Shown in pieces: positions 16,684 to 25,368 of a stretch of 64,000 bases of DNA. Each line of letters begins with the position of its first letter. The first letter of the stretch is position 1. This DNA comes from Luteimonas sp. BLCC-B24. GTDB taxonomy: Bacteria; Pseudomonadota; Gammaproteobacteria; Xanthomonadales; Xanthomonadaceae. The notes below the pieces were generated by a model. The model saw only the letters and a program-made list of their open reading frames with translations. It was not told where the DNA came from and did not search any database. The DNA is taken from positions 248,001 through 312,000 of the forward strand of contig NZ_JAQQGN010000003.1 of NCBI RefSeq assembly GCF_028550595.1. The letters are read 5' to 3'. Position numbers and translations under genes: made by a program.

Positions 16684-17136
16684 TCAGATTGATTCGTCGA
16701 TGACGCGTTGGAGCTGCCAGCACGGTGTCTGCCTGAAGACATAGATCTGCTGGTCGCTGGTATCCGGCGTGCGGATCACAACGTCCATCCTGCCGTCAGC
16801 GCCGCTCGCGACCGTATGGGTGCGCCCGCTGTCGGCCAGGCGCTCGAGTGAAGGCATCACCGGCCAAGCCACGTCCCCCAAGGCGACGTTCGACTCGACA
16901 CGCCAGGGCTCGGGTTCGGCGTCAGTGTCGTAGCGCTCGACGACGAGCGGATCGGATGTGGTCCGTCGCTGGAACGCCGCATCCCGGCTGAAACGCTCGA
17001 TAAAGCGATCGAACGTTTCGACCGTGCAGATGGCCACCTCGGTCGCGGTGTCCACTGGAGCGGCAGACGGCGTGGCCGGCGCACAGGCCGGCAGGGCGAG
17101 CGCCAGGCTCGCGGTGATCAAACAGTGCAACCGCAT
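16684..17136 (-). CDS. DUF4348-like lipoprotein, candidate immunity protein
   Basis: This 150-residue protein has a short signal sequence and lipobox (LALALPAC, Cys18). The mature domain has FDRFIERFSRDAAFQRRTT followed by DPL, resembling DUF4348-type lipoproteins, and ends with QTPCWQLQRVIDESI. It lies 63 bases upstream of the propeller-like lipoprotein on the same strand, making a short operon with the broken GH19 gene. Its function is unknown; immunity to a cell-wall toxin is the contextual guess. The start at ATG 17136 gives the best signal peptide but has no strong ribosome site. A longer start near 17211 is possible. Confidence 0.7.
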   Translation of the reverse strand: MRLHCLITASLALALPACAPATPSAAPVDTATEVAICTVETFDRFIERFSRDAAFQRRTTSDPLVVERYDTDAEPEPWRVESNVALGDVAWPVMPSLERLADSGRTHTVASGADGRMDVVIRTPDTSDQQIYVFRQTPCWQLQRVIDESI

Positions 17137-17497
17137 GCAGCGGCGCGACGTGCCCCTGCTGGCGACGATCGATCCCGTGGCTGCACTCCGCATCGCTCCG
17201 CTCGTCATCCCCTGTGCTCCCATGCCTGCATCTCGACCGCGACGCCGCCGCCGTGTGGCGACAGTGAGCATCGGCCATTCCCTTCGCGAACGCGAGTGCA
17301 TGCGTTCGTGTTTCGGGCAACGCGCGCGTCGGTGCTCGCCGCGGCGTGACGTCCGGCTATTCGACCGGCACCGGATTCCGCGGCCCGTGCCGGATCGCGC
17401 GTGGGATGGCCGGCCCGCGACGACGGCATCGCCCGGACGCTGACTCCGCGCCCGGCCACGCGCTACTGTGTGCGGCCCGCAGTCCCGGATCCACGCC
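17137..17497. other. Intergenic region between divergent genes
   Basis: These 361 bases separate the lipoprotein cluster (minus) from gamma-glutamyltransferase (plus), so they should contain promoters for both. I see no convincing gene, RNA or strong hairpin. Frames crossing it encode Arg-rich shadow peptides. Confidence 0.5.
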
Positions 17498-19213
17498 ATG
17501 TCCCGTCTGCTTCCGTCCCTGCTCGCCGTCGCCCTCGCCGGCATCGCGCTGGCGCCCGACGCCGCCGCGGCCGACCGCATCACCGGCCAGCCCTTCGCGA
17601 CCCGCAGCGAGGTCTATGCGCCGCATGCGATGGCCGCGACCTCGCACCCGCTCGCCACCCAGATCGCGCTCGACACGATGAGGGCCGGCGGCAGTGCGGT
17701 CGATGCGGCCATCGCGGCCAACGCCGCGCTCGGACTGATGGAGCCGACCGGCAACGGCATCGGCGGCGACCTGTTCGCGATCGTCTGGGATCCGAAGACG
17801 AAACGCCTCTACGGCTACGACGGGTCGGGCCGCTCCCCGCGCTCGCTCACGCTGGCCGAATTCCAGCGCCGCGGCCTGAGCGAGATTCCGTCACACGGGC
17901 CGCTGCCGGTCACCGTGCCCGGCACGGTCGACGGCTGGTTCGCGCTGCACGGCCGCTTCGGCACGCGCACGATGGCCGAGAACCTGGCGCCGACGATCCG
18001 CTACGCGCGCGAAGGCCATCCGGTGCACGAGGTCATCGCCTACTACTGGGACCGTTCGGTGCCGCGCCTGGGCAAGTGGCCGGGGTTCACCGAGCAGTTC
18101 ACGATCGATGGCCGCGCGCCGCGCACCGGCGAGACCTGGCGCAACCCGAACCTGGCGAACACGCTGCAGGCGATCGCCGACGGCGGCCGCGACGCGTTCT
18201 ACAAGGGCGACATCGCGCGCGTGATCGGCGACTACTTCGCCGCGAACGACGGCTTCCTCTCGTACGAGGACATGGCCGCGCACACCGGCAACTGGGTCGA
18301 GCCGGTGTCGACGACCTACCGCGGCGTCGAACTGTGGGAACTGCCGCCGAGCGGGCAGGGCATCGCCGCGCTGCAGATCCTCAACCTGCTCGAGCCCTAC
18401 GATCTGAAGTCCTACGGTTTCGGCAGTCCCGAACACGTGCACCTGTTCGTCGAAGCGAAGAAGCTGGCGTTCGCCGACCGCGCGCGCTGGTATGCCGACC
18501 CCGCGTTCCATCCCGCGCCCGTCGAGCGCCTGATCTCCAAGGACTACGCCCGCGAGCGCGGCGCGCTGATCTCGATGGACACCGCGCTGCGCGAGGTGCA
18601 ACCGGGGACGCCGGCCCAGCTCGACGAGGGCGACACGATCTATCTGACGACGGCCGACGCCGACGGCATGATGGTCTCGCTGATCCAGTCCAACTACCGC
18701 GGCATGGGCAGTGGCATGGCGCCGCCGGGCCTGGGCTTCATCCTGCAGGACCGCGGCGAGCAGTTCGTGCTGCGCGAGGACCACCCCAACGGCTACGCAC
18801 CGGGCAAGCGCCCGTTCCACACCATCATTCCCGCGTTCGCCACGAAGAACGGCGAGCCGTGGCTGAGCTTCGGCGTGATGGGCGGCGCGATGCAGCCGCA
18901 GGGCCACGTGCAGATCCTGATCAACATGCTCGATTTCGGCATGAACCTGCAGGAGGCCGGCGATGCGCCGCGCATCCAGCACGACGGCTCGACCGAGCCC
19001 GCCGGCCAGAACACCGCGATGACCGACGGCGGCGAGGTGGACCTGGAGTCGGGCTTCCCGTACGAGACCGTGCGCGCGCTGATGCAGAAGGGCCATTCGG
19101 TGCGGTTCGCACACGGGCCCTACGGCGGCTACCAGGCGATCATGAAGAACCCGCACGGCGGCTGGGTGGGCGCCAGCGAGTCACGCAAGGACGGGCAGGC
19201 CGCGGGCTACTGA
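17498..19213 (+). CDS. ggt: Gamma-glutamyltransferase
   Basis: This 571-residue periplasmic enzyme breaks the gamma-glutamyl bond of glutathione and related peptides. The Sec signal ends near PDAAAADR. The N-terminal part has TSHPLATQIALDTMRAGGSA and NGIGGDLFA of the large subunit. The self-processing Thr is Thr380 in DEGDTIYLTTAD. The small subunit then contains SGMAPPGLGFILQDRG and FHTIIPAFATKNGEPWLSFG. The protein normally matures into two chains at Thr380. Unlike E. coli Ggt, position +1 to +3 reads IYL, as in many proteobacterial paralogues that may prefer other substrates. Confidence 0.93.
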   Translation: MSRLLPSLLAVALAGIALAPDAAAADRITGQPFATRSEVYAPHAMAATSHPLATQIALDTMRAGGSAVDAAIAANAALGLMEPTGNGIGGDLFAIVWDPKTKRLYGYDGSGRSPRSLTLAEFQRRGLSEIPSHGPLPVTVPGTVDGWFALHGRFGTRTMAENLAPTIRYAREGHPVHEVIAYYWDRSVPRLGKWPGFTEQFTIDGRAPRTGETWRNPNLANTLQAIADGGRDAFYKGDIARVIGDYFAANDGFLSYEDMAAHTGNWVEPVSTTYRGVELWELPPSGQGIAALQILNLLEPYDLKSYGFGSPEHVHLFVEAKKLAFADRARWYADPAFHPAPVERLISKDYARERGALISMDTALREVQPGTPAQLDEGDTIYLTTADADGMMVSLIQSNYRGMGSGMAPPGLGFILQDRGEQFVLREDHPNGYAPGKRPFHTIIPAFATKNGEPWLSFGVMGGAMQPQGHVQILINMLDFGMNLQEAGDAPRIQHDGSTEPAGQNTAMTDGGEVDLESGFPYETVRALMQKGHSVRFAHGPYGGYQAIMKNPHGGWVGASESRKDGQAAGY

Positions 19214-19261
19214 GCGCACCGCGGGTGGGATATTCCGCGTATCGACCCAAGGAGGTGTCGG

Positions 19262-20281
19262 ATGCGTCAATGGATTGTGGGGTGGCTCATGGCGGCGCTG
19301 CTGGCCTGTGCGCAGGAGCAACCGGATGCGTCGGCGCCGGGGCCGGACGCGGTGATCGAACGCGCGGATCCGCACGTCGCCGAGCAGCGCTATCTGCGTG
19401 CCACCGCGCGGGCGATCGCCGCACGCGATACCCCACGCGATCTCGCGTTCGCCGCGTTGCTGCACCACGCTGCTGCATCACCGCCACCGGGGCGGCCCGG
19501 CGACGTGATCGATGCGAACGCTGCCGTTCCGACGAACACCTTCGACGCGACCGCGCAGGCCTGGCGCAGGCGCGCGGCGGAGCGAGCGGGCGACGATGGC
19601 ATCGCCCACGTCCTGCTGACGTCCGGGCCCGCGCGGCCGGATGCCGTCACGTTCGCAGCGGCGGCCCGCTGGGCCGAGCTGCAGCCTGACAACGGCGCGC
19701 CCTGGCTGTTGCGCCTCGATCTGCCGGTGGAGGCGCGTCTGGACGCGGTGGCGGCACGCCCCGTGTTCACGAGCGCGTCCTACCCGGCGCTGCGCTGGAT
19801 GGTCGACACGCTGTCGCAGTTCCCGCCACCGGCCGATCTCACCGGGGCGCTGCGGCGCACCGACGTGGAGGCCCGCGACCACGCCGTGTCGATCGCGGCG
19901 ATGCTGACGTTCTCCGGCGTTCCGACGTTCAAGGAGATTGTCGACGTCTGCACGCAGGGCAATCGCGACGATGCGCCTCGATGCAGTGCGGCCGCGGACC
20001 GCCTGACGCAGGCCGACACCCTGCTGGTGCGCCAGCTCGGGGAGGCGCTGCTGCGTCGGCTCCCGGATCCGCCCGTCGACGCGCTGGCCTCGCGCGAACG
20101 CGCGCAGGCGTGGCAGCAGCAGGCGATCACAGGTGTGGTCGAGCGCATCGGTGACGCACGGCAGATCGCGTTGATCCTCGACCCGGAGATCGACGACGAG
20201 ATCGCCGTGCGGGCACGCATGTTCGAAGAAGCCGGCGTGTCGCTGGAGCCCCCGGCCGACTGGATCGTCCCGTCGCGGTAG
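19262..20281 (+). CDS. Uncharacterised lipoprotein, tandem paralogue 1
   Basis: This 339-residue protein has a lipobox (MAALLAC, Cys16). The mature part is mostly helical and Ala-rich. AGGAGGTG-like sequence lies just upstream of ATG 19262, an unusually strong ribosome site. Similarity to the next gene runs through the whole length, for example PRDLAFAALLHHA against PRELAFAALLQGP and AGVSLEPPADW against AGVALAPPAGW. No known domain is recognised. The pair is probably a tandem gene duplication. Spacing to the next start is 56 bases, allowing co-transcription. Confidence 0.78.
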   Translation: MRQWIVGWLMAALLACAQEQPDASAPGPDAVIERADPHVAEQRYLRATARAIAARDTPRDLAFAALLHHAAASPPPGRPGDVIDANAAVPTNTFDATAQAWRRRAAERAGDDGIAHVLLTSGPARPDAVTFAAAARWAELQPDNGAPWLLRLDLPVEARLDAVAARPVFTSASYPALRWMVDTLSQFPPPADLTGALRRTDVEARDHAVSIAAMLTFSGVPTFKEIVDVCTQGNRDDAPRCSAAADRLTQADTLLVRQLGEALLRRLPDPPVDALASRERAQAWQQQAITGVVERIGDARQIALILDPEIDDEIAVRARMFEEAGVSLEPPADWIVPSR

Positions 20282-20337
20282 CCGGTGCACGGGCCGCCGC
20301 GCGCTATGCTCGGGGGCCCTTCGATCGGACCCGACCG

Positions 20338-21351
20338 ATGCGCATCCGCCACGTCGTGCTCGCCTGTGCCCTGACCTGCAGCGCAGTGCCCGCGATCGCC
20401 CAGGCGCCGTACGCGCGCTTTGGCGAGGCGCCGGCCGCGGAGCCCGATGTCGACGACGTGCAGGGCGCCTGGCGCAGCTGGTCGCAGCGCAGCGCAGCCG
20501 CGCTGGCCGCGACCCTGCAGCCGCGCGAGCTCGCCTTCGCAGCGCTGCTGCAAGGTCCGGGCGCCGACGTCGCTCCGTCGCCGTCGGCGCCCGCGGAGCA
20601 GGCGGCGGCGTGGCGCCAGGCCGCCGCGGCGCGCGCCAATGACGATGTGATCGCCAACACGCTGCTGGCCGCGACCGGCGACGCGGACACGCGCGTGCGC
20701 GCCGCGCAGCGCTGGCTGGGCGCCGAGCCGCAGAACCTGGCGCCGCTGCTCGCACGCGGCGGCAGTGTCGAGGCGATGCTGGCCGACGCCCGCACGGCGG
20801 CCGTGTTCGATCTGCACATGCTCGACCAGGTGCGCTGGATGCAGGCGGCGCTGCTGCGCACGCCGGCCACGCCAGCGGAGCGCGCGGCGTTCGTGGACGG
20901 CGAGACCTTCGTGGCCGAGGAGCATGCAGCGATCACCGCGTCCGCGCTGTGGAGTTCGACCGTGCTGCCGGACCCGCAGCCGCTGCTGCAGGCGTGTGAT
21001 CCGTCGGCGACCCGCGATCCCGCCCGCCTGGGCGATTGCCGGCATGTCGCGGCCGTGCTCGCGGAACGGTCGGACACGATGCTGGGGCGCCTGGTCGGGC
21101 TCGGCCTGCAGGCGCGACTCGCGGCGACGCCGTCCGAGCGCGACGCGGCGCAGGCACGCGTGCGCACCCTGCACTGGCAGAACCTCGAATGGGGCCGTGC
21201 CAGCGCCGCGCTGCCGCGCGACGGGGCAGGCCAGTTCGTGCGTTTCCTGGCCGACCCGTCGATCCGCACCGAAGTCCAGCTCGTCGAACGCGCGCTGCAG
21301 GATGCCGGCGTGGCCCTGGCGCCACCTGCGGGCTGGCAGCCACCCCGCTGA
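20338..21351 (+). CDS. Uncharacterised exported protein, tandem paralogue 2
   Basis: This 337-residue protein has a Sec signal that could be cleaved after AIAQA, in place of the lipobox seen in its paralogue next door, so the two may lie in different places in the envelope. The mature sequence is helical and Ala-rich. Shared motifs include PRELAFAALL, AAAWRQAAAARANDD and the ending LAPPAGWQPPR. No domain of known function is visible. Its end is only 6 bases from the stop of the convergent gene at 21358. Confidence 0.78.
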   Translation: MRIRHVVLACALTCSAVPAIAQAPYARFGEAPAAEPDVDDVQGAWRSWSQRSAAALAATLQPRELAFAALLQGPGADVAPSPSAPAEQAAAWRQAAAARANDDVIANTLLAATGDADTRVRAAQRWLGAEPQNLAPLLARGGSVEAMLADARTAAVFDLHMLDQVRWMQAALLRTPATPAERAAFVDGETFVAEEHAAITASALWSSTVLPDPQPLLQACDPSATRDPARLGDCRHVAAVLAERSDTMLGRLVGLGLQARLAATPSERDAAQARVRTLHWQNLEWGRASAALPRDGAGQFVRFLADPSIRTEVQLVERALQDAGVALAPPAGWQPPR

Positions 21352-21357
21352 GCGCGT

Positions 21358-22107
21358 TCAGCGCTCCAGCGGATACACGCGTGTGACCTGGCAGCGTGTT
21401 CGCTCCGCGGCGCCGGTGCTGCCCAGTGTGCGCATGAAGCTCGCGCCCGAGGGATCGGTCGCCCCGGTGCTGCGCGAGAACACGGCGTGGTCGCCCGCAT
21501 GTCCACAGACCACGCCGGTGCCCATGCCGGACACGAGGGTCACGGTGTCGGCGCGGTCCATATCGCACTGCCCGTGGAGTTCGATCCGGTAGCGGCGATG
21601 CCCGGCCGCCTGGCGCGGTGAGACCTCGACCTCCAGACCCTGCGGGCCGTCGTGCCAGCTGCGGAGCCAGCGGCTGGCGACGCAGTAATCCGGTGTGCCG
21701 CGGAAGCCGCGTGCGCGCCGGTCCTGGACCACGACCCGGTCCAGCGTGCGCATCGCCTGGCGGGATTCACGCAGCAGCGCAGCGTAGTCACGGGCGTCGA
21801 TGGGCGCGACCGCCGCCACCGCGCAGGCGCGGTCGGCTGCGCGCACGGCTTCGCCGTCTCGACCGCACAGCCAGCCTTCCCAGCCGACGAACGCCGGCGC
21901 GGAATCGTCGAGCAGACCGGGGCAGGCGTCGGCGAGCGTCAGCCGGCGGCGATCGCCCTGCGTATCGCGCAGCAGCAGGGTCTGCGGGTCGATCTGGTGG
22001 GCTTCGGCGATCGCCCGGCCGTCGATGCACTGGGGGGCGGGCGGCTCGCGCCCCGTTGCCGGCAGCGCCAATGCGGCCAGCAGGCCCAGAGTCCAGATGG
22101 GTCGCAT
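21358..22107 (-). CDS. Exported protein with DUF6491-like N-terminal part
   Basis: This 249-residue protein has a cleavable signal (ALALPATG-REP). Residues about 27-75 look like DUF6491 (CIDGRAIAEAHQIDPQTLLL, then LADACPGLLD). The second half, from about residue 130, has several Cys (PDYCVAS, GQCDMDRAD, VVCGHAG) and a closing RCQVTRVYPLER, so it may hold disulfides. I do not recognise this part. It is convergent with the tandem paralogues. The function is unknown. Confidence 0.75.
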   Translation of the reverse strand: MRPIWTLGLLAALALPATGREPPAPQCIDGRAIAEAHQIDPQTLLLRDTQGDRRRLTLADACPGLLDDSAPAFVGWEGWLCGRDGEAVRAADRACAVAAVAPIDARDYAALLRESRQAMRTLDRVVVQDRRARGFRGTPDYCVASRWLRSWHDGPQGLEVEVSPRQAAGHRRYRIELHGQCDMDRADTVTLVSGMGTGVVCGHAGDHAVFSRSTGATDPSGASFMRTLGSTGAAERTRCQVTRVYPLER

Positions 22108-22258
22108 CGCGAAATCCGTCCGCCGTCGTCCGTGGATTGCACCCTACCCCGGACTGTCCGCGCCGTCGATCCGCCCTCTGGCCCATGGGCGTGCGCGGGC
22201 GCACACTTCGCGCCCAGCGGCGACAGCGTGTCGCCGCACAGGGGGATGGAGATATTCG

Positions 22259-23071
22259 ATGGGGATCCAACGCGGTGCCTGCGGCCTGTGCGCCGCACTT
22301 CTGATCGCCGGGGCCAGCGGCCAGGCCGTGGCACAGTCCTACGGCAATTTCGTACTGGGCGCCGGCTTCACGCCCGACCCACAGACCGGACAGGGCCGCA
22401 CCGGCGGTGCCACCCAGGCCAGCCGGTTCGGCCCGCAGTGCAGCGGCATGATCGACGCCGCACCCGACCACACGATCAAGGTCACATCCGCGCTCGACCT
22501 GCAGCTGTCGGTCGACAGCACCACCGATTCGACCCTGGTCGTCGTCGGGCCCGCGGGTGTGTTCTGCGACGACGACAGCGCTGGCCAGCTCGATGCGCGC
22601 ATCAACGCGCGGCTCACGCCCGGCGAATACGCGGTGTACGTGGGCCATCTCGACACCGCGGGCGACTACACGCTGACGCTGAGCGAGGGTGCCGGCGCTG
22701 CCGTCGGTGGCATGTACGCCAACTTCACCCTCGGCGCCGGGTTCACGCCGGATCCGCAGATCGGCACCGGCACCACCGGCGGCGGCGTCGCCGCGAGTAC
22801 CTACGGCGCGCACTGCACCGGCATGATCGATTCCACGCCCGATCACCGGCTGACGATCACGTCCACCGTGACCCTGCGCCTGGCCGTGACCAGCACCACC
22901 GATTCCAGCCTCGTCGTGCGCGGCCCGGGCAAGGTGCTGTGCGACGACGACAGCGGCGGCCAGCTCGATGCCGCGGTGGTCGACAGCTTCCGCCCGGGCG
23001 AGTACGAGATCTATGTCGGCCACCTGGGACAGGCGGGCGAGTACCGGCTGGAGATCAGCGAAACGCGCTGA
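22259..23071 (+). CDS. Exported protein made of two tandem beta-rich repeats
   Basis: This 270-residue protein has a Sec signal (ASGQAVAQ). It consists of two copies of an approximately 120-residue domain: copy 1 from SYGNFVLGAGFTPDPQTG and copy 2 from MYANFTLGAGFTPDPQIG. Each holds a Cys near GPQCSGMID or GAHCTGMID, then CDDDSAGQLDA or CDDDSGGQLDA, then GEYAVYVGHL or GEYEIYVGHL. The pattern resembles bacterial PPC-type beta-sandwich domains, with the Asp run as a possible Ca site. The role is unknown. GGAG lies 7 bases before ATG 22259. The duplication is also visible in the DNA. Confidence 0.8.
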   Translation: MGIQRGACGLCAALLIAGASGQAVAQSYGNFVLGAGFTPDPQTGQGRTGGATQASRFGPQCSGMIDAAPDHTIKVTSALDLQLSVDSTTDSTLVVVGPAGVFCDDDSAGQLDARINARLTPGEYAVYVGHLDTAGDYTLTLSEGAGAAVGGMYANFTLGAGFTPDPQIGTGTTGGGVAASTYGAHCTGMIDSTPDHRLTITSTVTLRLAVTSTTDSSLVVRGPGKVLCDDDSGGQLDAAVVDSFRPGEYEIYVGHLGQAGEYRLEISETR

Positions 23072-23082
23072 GCACGGTTGCC

Positions 23083-23111
23083 GCCGGCATCACCTCACCG
23101 GTGGTGCCGGC
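23083..23111. terminator. Hairpin terminator between convergent genes
   Basis: A 12-bp stem (GCCGGCATCACC/GGTGGTGCCGGC with one T-G wobble, loop TCACC) lies between the convergent gene ends at 23071 and 23090 and overlaps the end of the minus-strand gene. There is no T-tract on either side. The position and strength suggest a bidirectional terminator. Confidence 0.5.
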
Positions 23112-23644
23112 GCACGCGCGACGCGCCCGCCCCGCGCCGACGAGAACGTGAACACGTAGCGCAGGCGGATGGGGACCGGATCGACGCGGACATCCGGACC
23201 TTCGCAGCGCGGGTCCGCGTCCGGGTCGCGGCCGTCGGGAAAGCTGCAAACGGCGGCGCCGAAATAGCGCCACTGCGCCAGCGCCGCGCGCGCCGCGTGT
23301 TCGAACGGCGCGCTCGCCGGGGTGCCGGGCCCGGCGCAACCGGGCGATGCCGCATCGAAGGCGACGTCCTCGACCGCGCCGTCGGCGGTCACGACGAACG
23401 TCGTGCACACCTGCAGCGTGCCGTCGAACCGCGCGCCGTGCGGATAGGCCGGATCGGGATCGGCGATCGGCACCGCCATCAGGAACCGCTGGTGCGAGGC
23501 GACTTCGTGCGTCGGCGCCGAGGGCGGCAGGAGCATCTCGCGCTCGACCCGCTGCGTGCGATGCGCACAGCCGGTCGACACGCTCATCGCGACCGCGACC
23601 GCGAAAGCGGGCGCGGAAAATCTCGAGCATCCAGGTGCGGTCAT
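23090..23644 (-). CDS. Exported protein with TonB C-terminal-like domain
   Basis: This 184-residue protein starts at ATG 23644, with GAGGA 7 bases before it. Its signal sequence ends in a possible lipobox (VSTGC, Cys26). Residues about 65-180 resemble the TonB C-terminal fold found in energy-transducer-like proteins: PAYPHGARFDGTLQVCTTFV, TADGAVEDVAFDAASPGC and AARAALAQWRYF. It lacks the TonB transmembrane anchor and Pro-rich spacer, so it is probably not an energy transducer itself. The role is unknown. Confidence 0.75.
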   Translation of the reverse strand: MTAPGCSRFSAPAFAVAVAMSVSTGCAHRTQRVEREMLLPPSAPTHEVASHQRFLMAVPIADPDPAYPHGARFDGTLQVCTTFVVTADGAVEDVAFDAASPGCAGPGTPASAPFEHAARAALAQWRYFGAAVCSFPDGRDPDADPRCEGPDVRVDPVPIRLRYVFTFSSARGGRVARAPAPPVR

Positions 23645-23768
23645 ATCGTGTCCTCGCCGGGTGTCCGCCCGTTTCGTGTCCGGGATGCCGCGCCGTTGGC
23701 TCCACGCGCATGCGGAATCGCGCGCGGCCTCCACTGTGCCCGCAGGTCGCCGGAGACCACGTCGGTCC

Positions 23769-25253
23769 CTAGTCCGCCGGCACCGTGCGTTCCCGGGCCC
23801 AGTGGCGCAGGGCGTCGACCTGCTCGCGCATCATCACCGACAGCGGCCGTGTATCGCGCAGTGCGTCCGCGACCATCGGCTGCGACAGCGGCGCGCCGTC
23901 GGCATGCGCGGCGTAGAGCGCAGCCACGATGGCCTGTTCGATCTCGGCGCCGGAGAAACCCTCGGCCTCGGTCGCCAGTCGCGGCAGATCGAACTGCGAC
24001 ACATCGAAGCCGCGCCGGGCCAGATGCACGGCGAACACCTCGGCGCGCACGTCGGCGCCGGGCAGGTCGACGAAGAAGGTCTCGTCGAAGCGCCCCTTGC
24101 GCAGCAGTTCGGGCGGCAGGTCGTGCACCTGGTTGGCGGTGGCGACCAGGAACACCTTGGACTTGCGCTCGGCCATCCACGTCAGCAGAAAGCCGAGCAC
24201 GCGCCGCGACACGCCGCCGTCGCTGTCGCCGCTGGACGCGAGGCCCTTTTCGATTTCGTCGATCCACAGCACGCAGGGGGCGAGCTGTTCGGTCGAGGCG
24301 ATCGCCTCGCGCAGGTTGCGCTCGGTCTCGCCGTGGTACTTGTCGTAGAGCGTGCCGAAATCCAGCCGCACCAGCGGCACACCGAAGCCGCCGGCGATGG
24401 CCTTGGCGAGCAATGATTTGCCGCAGCCCTGCACCCCGAGCAGCAGCACGCCCTTGGGCGGATCCAGGCCCGGCGGCGCATCGCCTTCGACGAACACCCG
24501 GCGCCGCTGCTCCACCCAGCGCTTCAGACGCCGCGCACCGGCGACGTCGGCAAAGCCCGCGGTGTCGTATTCGTAATGCAGATGCCCGCTCTTGTTGAGC
24601 AGTTCGAACTTGAGCCGGGCCAGCGCCGGCAGATCGTCGAGGCCCAGGGCGCCGTCGACGTGGATCAGCTGCCGGGTGATGCGGCGCGCATCGCCGAGCG
24701 ACAGGCCCTGCAGGTTGCGCACGATCTGGCGCACCGCGTCCGCATCGGCCTCGACGCGGCGGCCGCCGTGTTCCTGCTGGTAGGCCGTCGCTTCCTCGCG
24801 CACCAGCTTGAGCAAGGCGTCGGCGTCGGGCAGACGGGGACGGAAGCGCACCGCCATCGTCTCCAGGTCGGCCGGCAGTTCGACCCGGTGCCCGACCAGC
24901 ACGAGCACGTGCGGCAGACAGTGGCGGCGCTGGACCAGGTCGCGCAGCTGGCGCTGGGTGCCGGCGTAGCCGAGATAGGGGTGGAAATCGAGCAGCAGAT
25001 AGATGCCGCGCTGCTCGGCCTCGCGGATCGCGGCCAGGGTGTTGCTGGCATCGGGCGCGGTGTCGGTCTCCGACTCGCCGTCGAGATCGAGCCGGCGCAG
25101 GCCTTCGGTGATCGTCCACCGGTAGAGCGCGCGCCAGACCTGCTGCAGCGACTGTCGGAACAACTCGACCACGCGCGGCTCGTCCGGGGTTTCGACGACG
25201 ATCAGCGGCGTGTTGGCGCGGATCAGCGCCGCGAGGTCCTGCAGTTCGCTCAT
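23769..25253 (-). CDS. Ycf46-like AAA family ATPase
   Basis: This 494-residue cytoplasmic ATPase has an N-terminal region typical of Ycf46 proteins (LAALIRANTPLIVVETPDEP). Next comes a helical middle and a C-terminal AAA+ module. Walker A is GVQGCGKSLLAKAIA near residue 275. Walker B is CVLWIDEIEKG near 330. Sensor motifs follow in VFLVATANQVHDLPPELLRKG and the Arg-finger region RKGRFDETFFVDLPG. The family is conserved in cyanobacteria and many proteobacteria, with links to stress and inorganic carbon use in cyanobacteria. It is divergent from a ParA-like gene, with 115 bases between starts. Confidence 0.9.
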   Translation of the reverse strand: MSELQDLAALIRANTPLIVVETPDEPRVVELFRQSLQQVWRALYRWTITEGLRRLDLDGESETDTAPDASNTLAAIREAEQRGIYLLLDFHPYLGYAGTQRQLRDLVQRRHCLPHVLVLVGHRVELPADLETMAVRFRPRLPDADALLKLVREEATAYQQEHGGRRVEADADAVRQIVRNLQGLSLGDARRITRQLIHVDGALGLDDLPALARLKFELLNKSGHLHYEYDTAGFADVAGARRLKRWVEQRRRVFVEGDAPPGLDPPKGVLLLGVQGCGKSLLAKAIAGGFGVPLVRLDFGTLYDKYHGETERNLREAIASTEQLAPCVLWIDEIEKGLASSGDSDGGVSRRVLGFLLTWMAERKSKVFLVATANQVHDLPPELLRKGRFDETFFVDLPGADVRAEVFAVHLARRGFDVSQFDLPRLATEAEGFSGAEIEQAIVAALYAAHADGAPLSQPMVADALRDTRPLSVMMREQVDALRHWARERTVPAD

Positions 25254-25368
25254 GGGCGCGGGTCCGTTCGCAAGAAGAGGGCGCGATGTTAACGGGGGCG
25301 GGCGCCCGCGGTCGCGGCCCGTGGGCCGGCGGTGTACGCTCGACCGGTCGCGGACTGCGGAGGCATCG

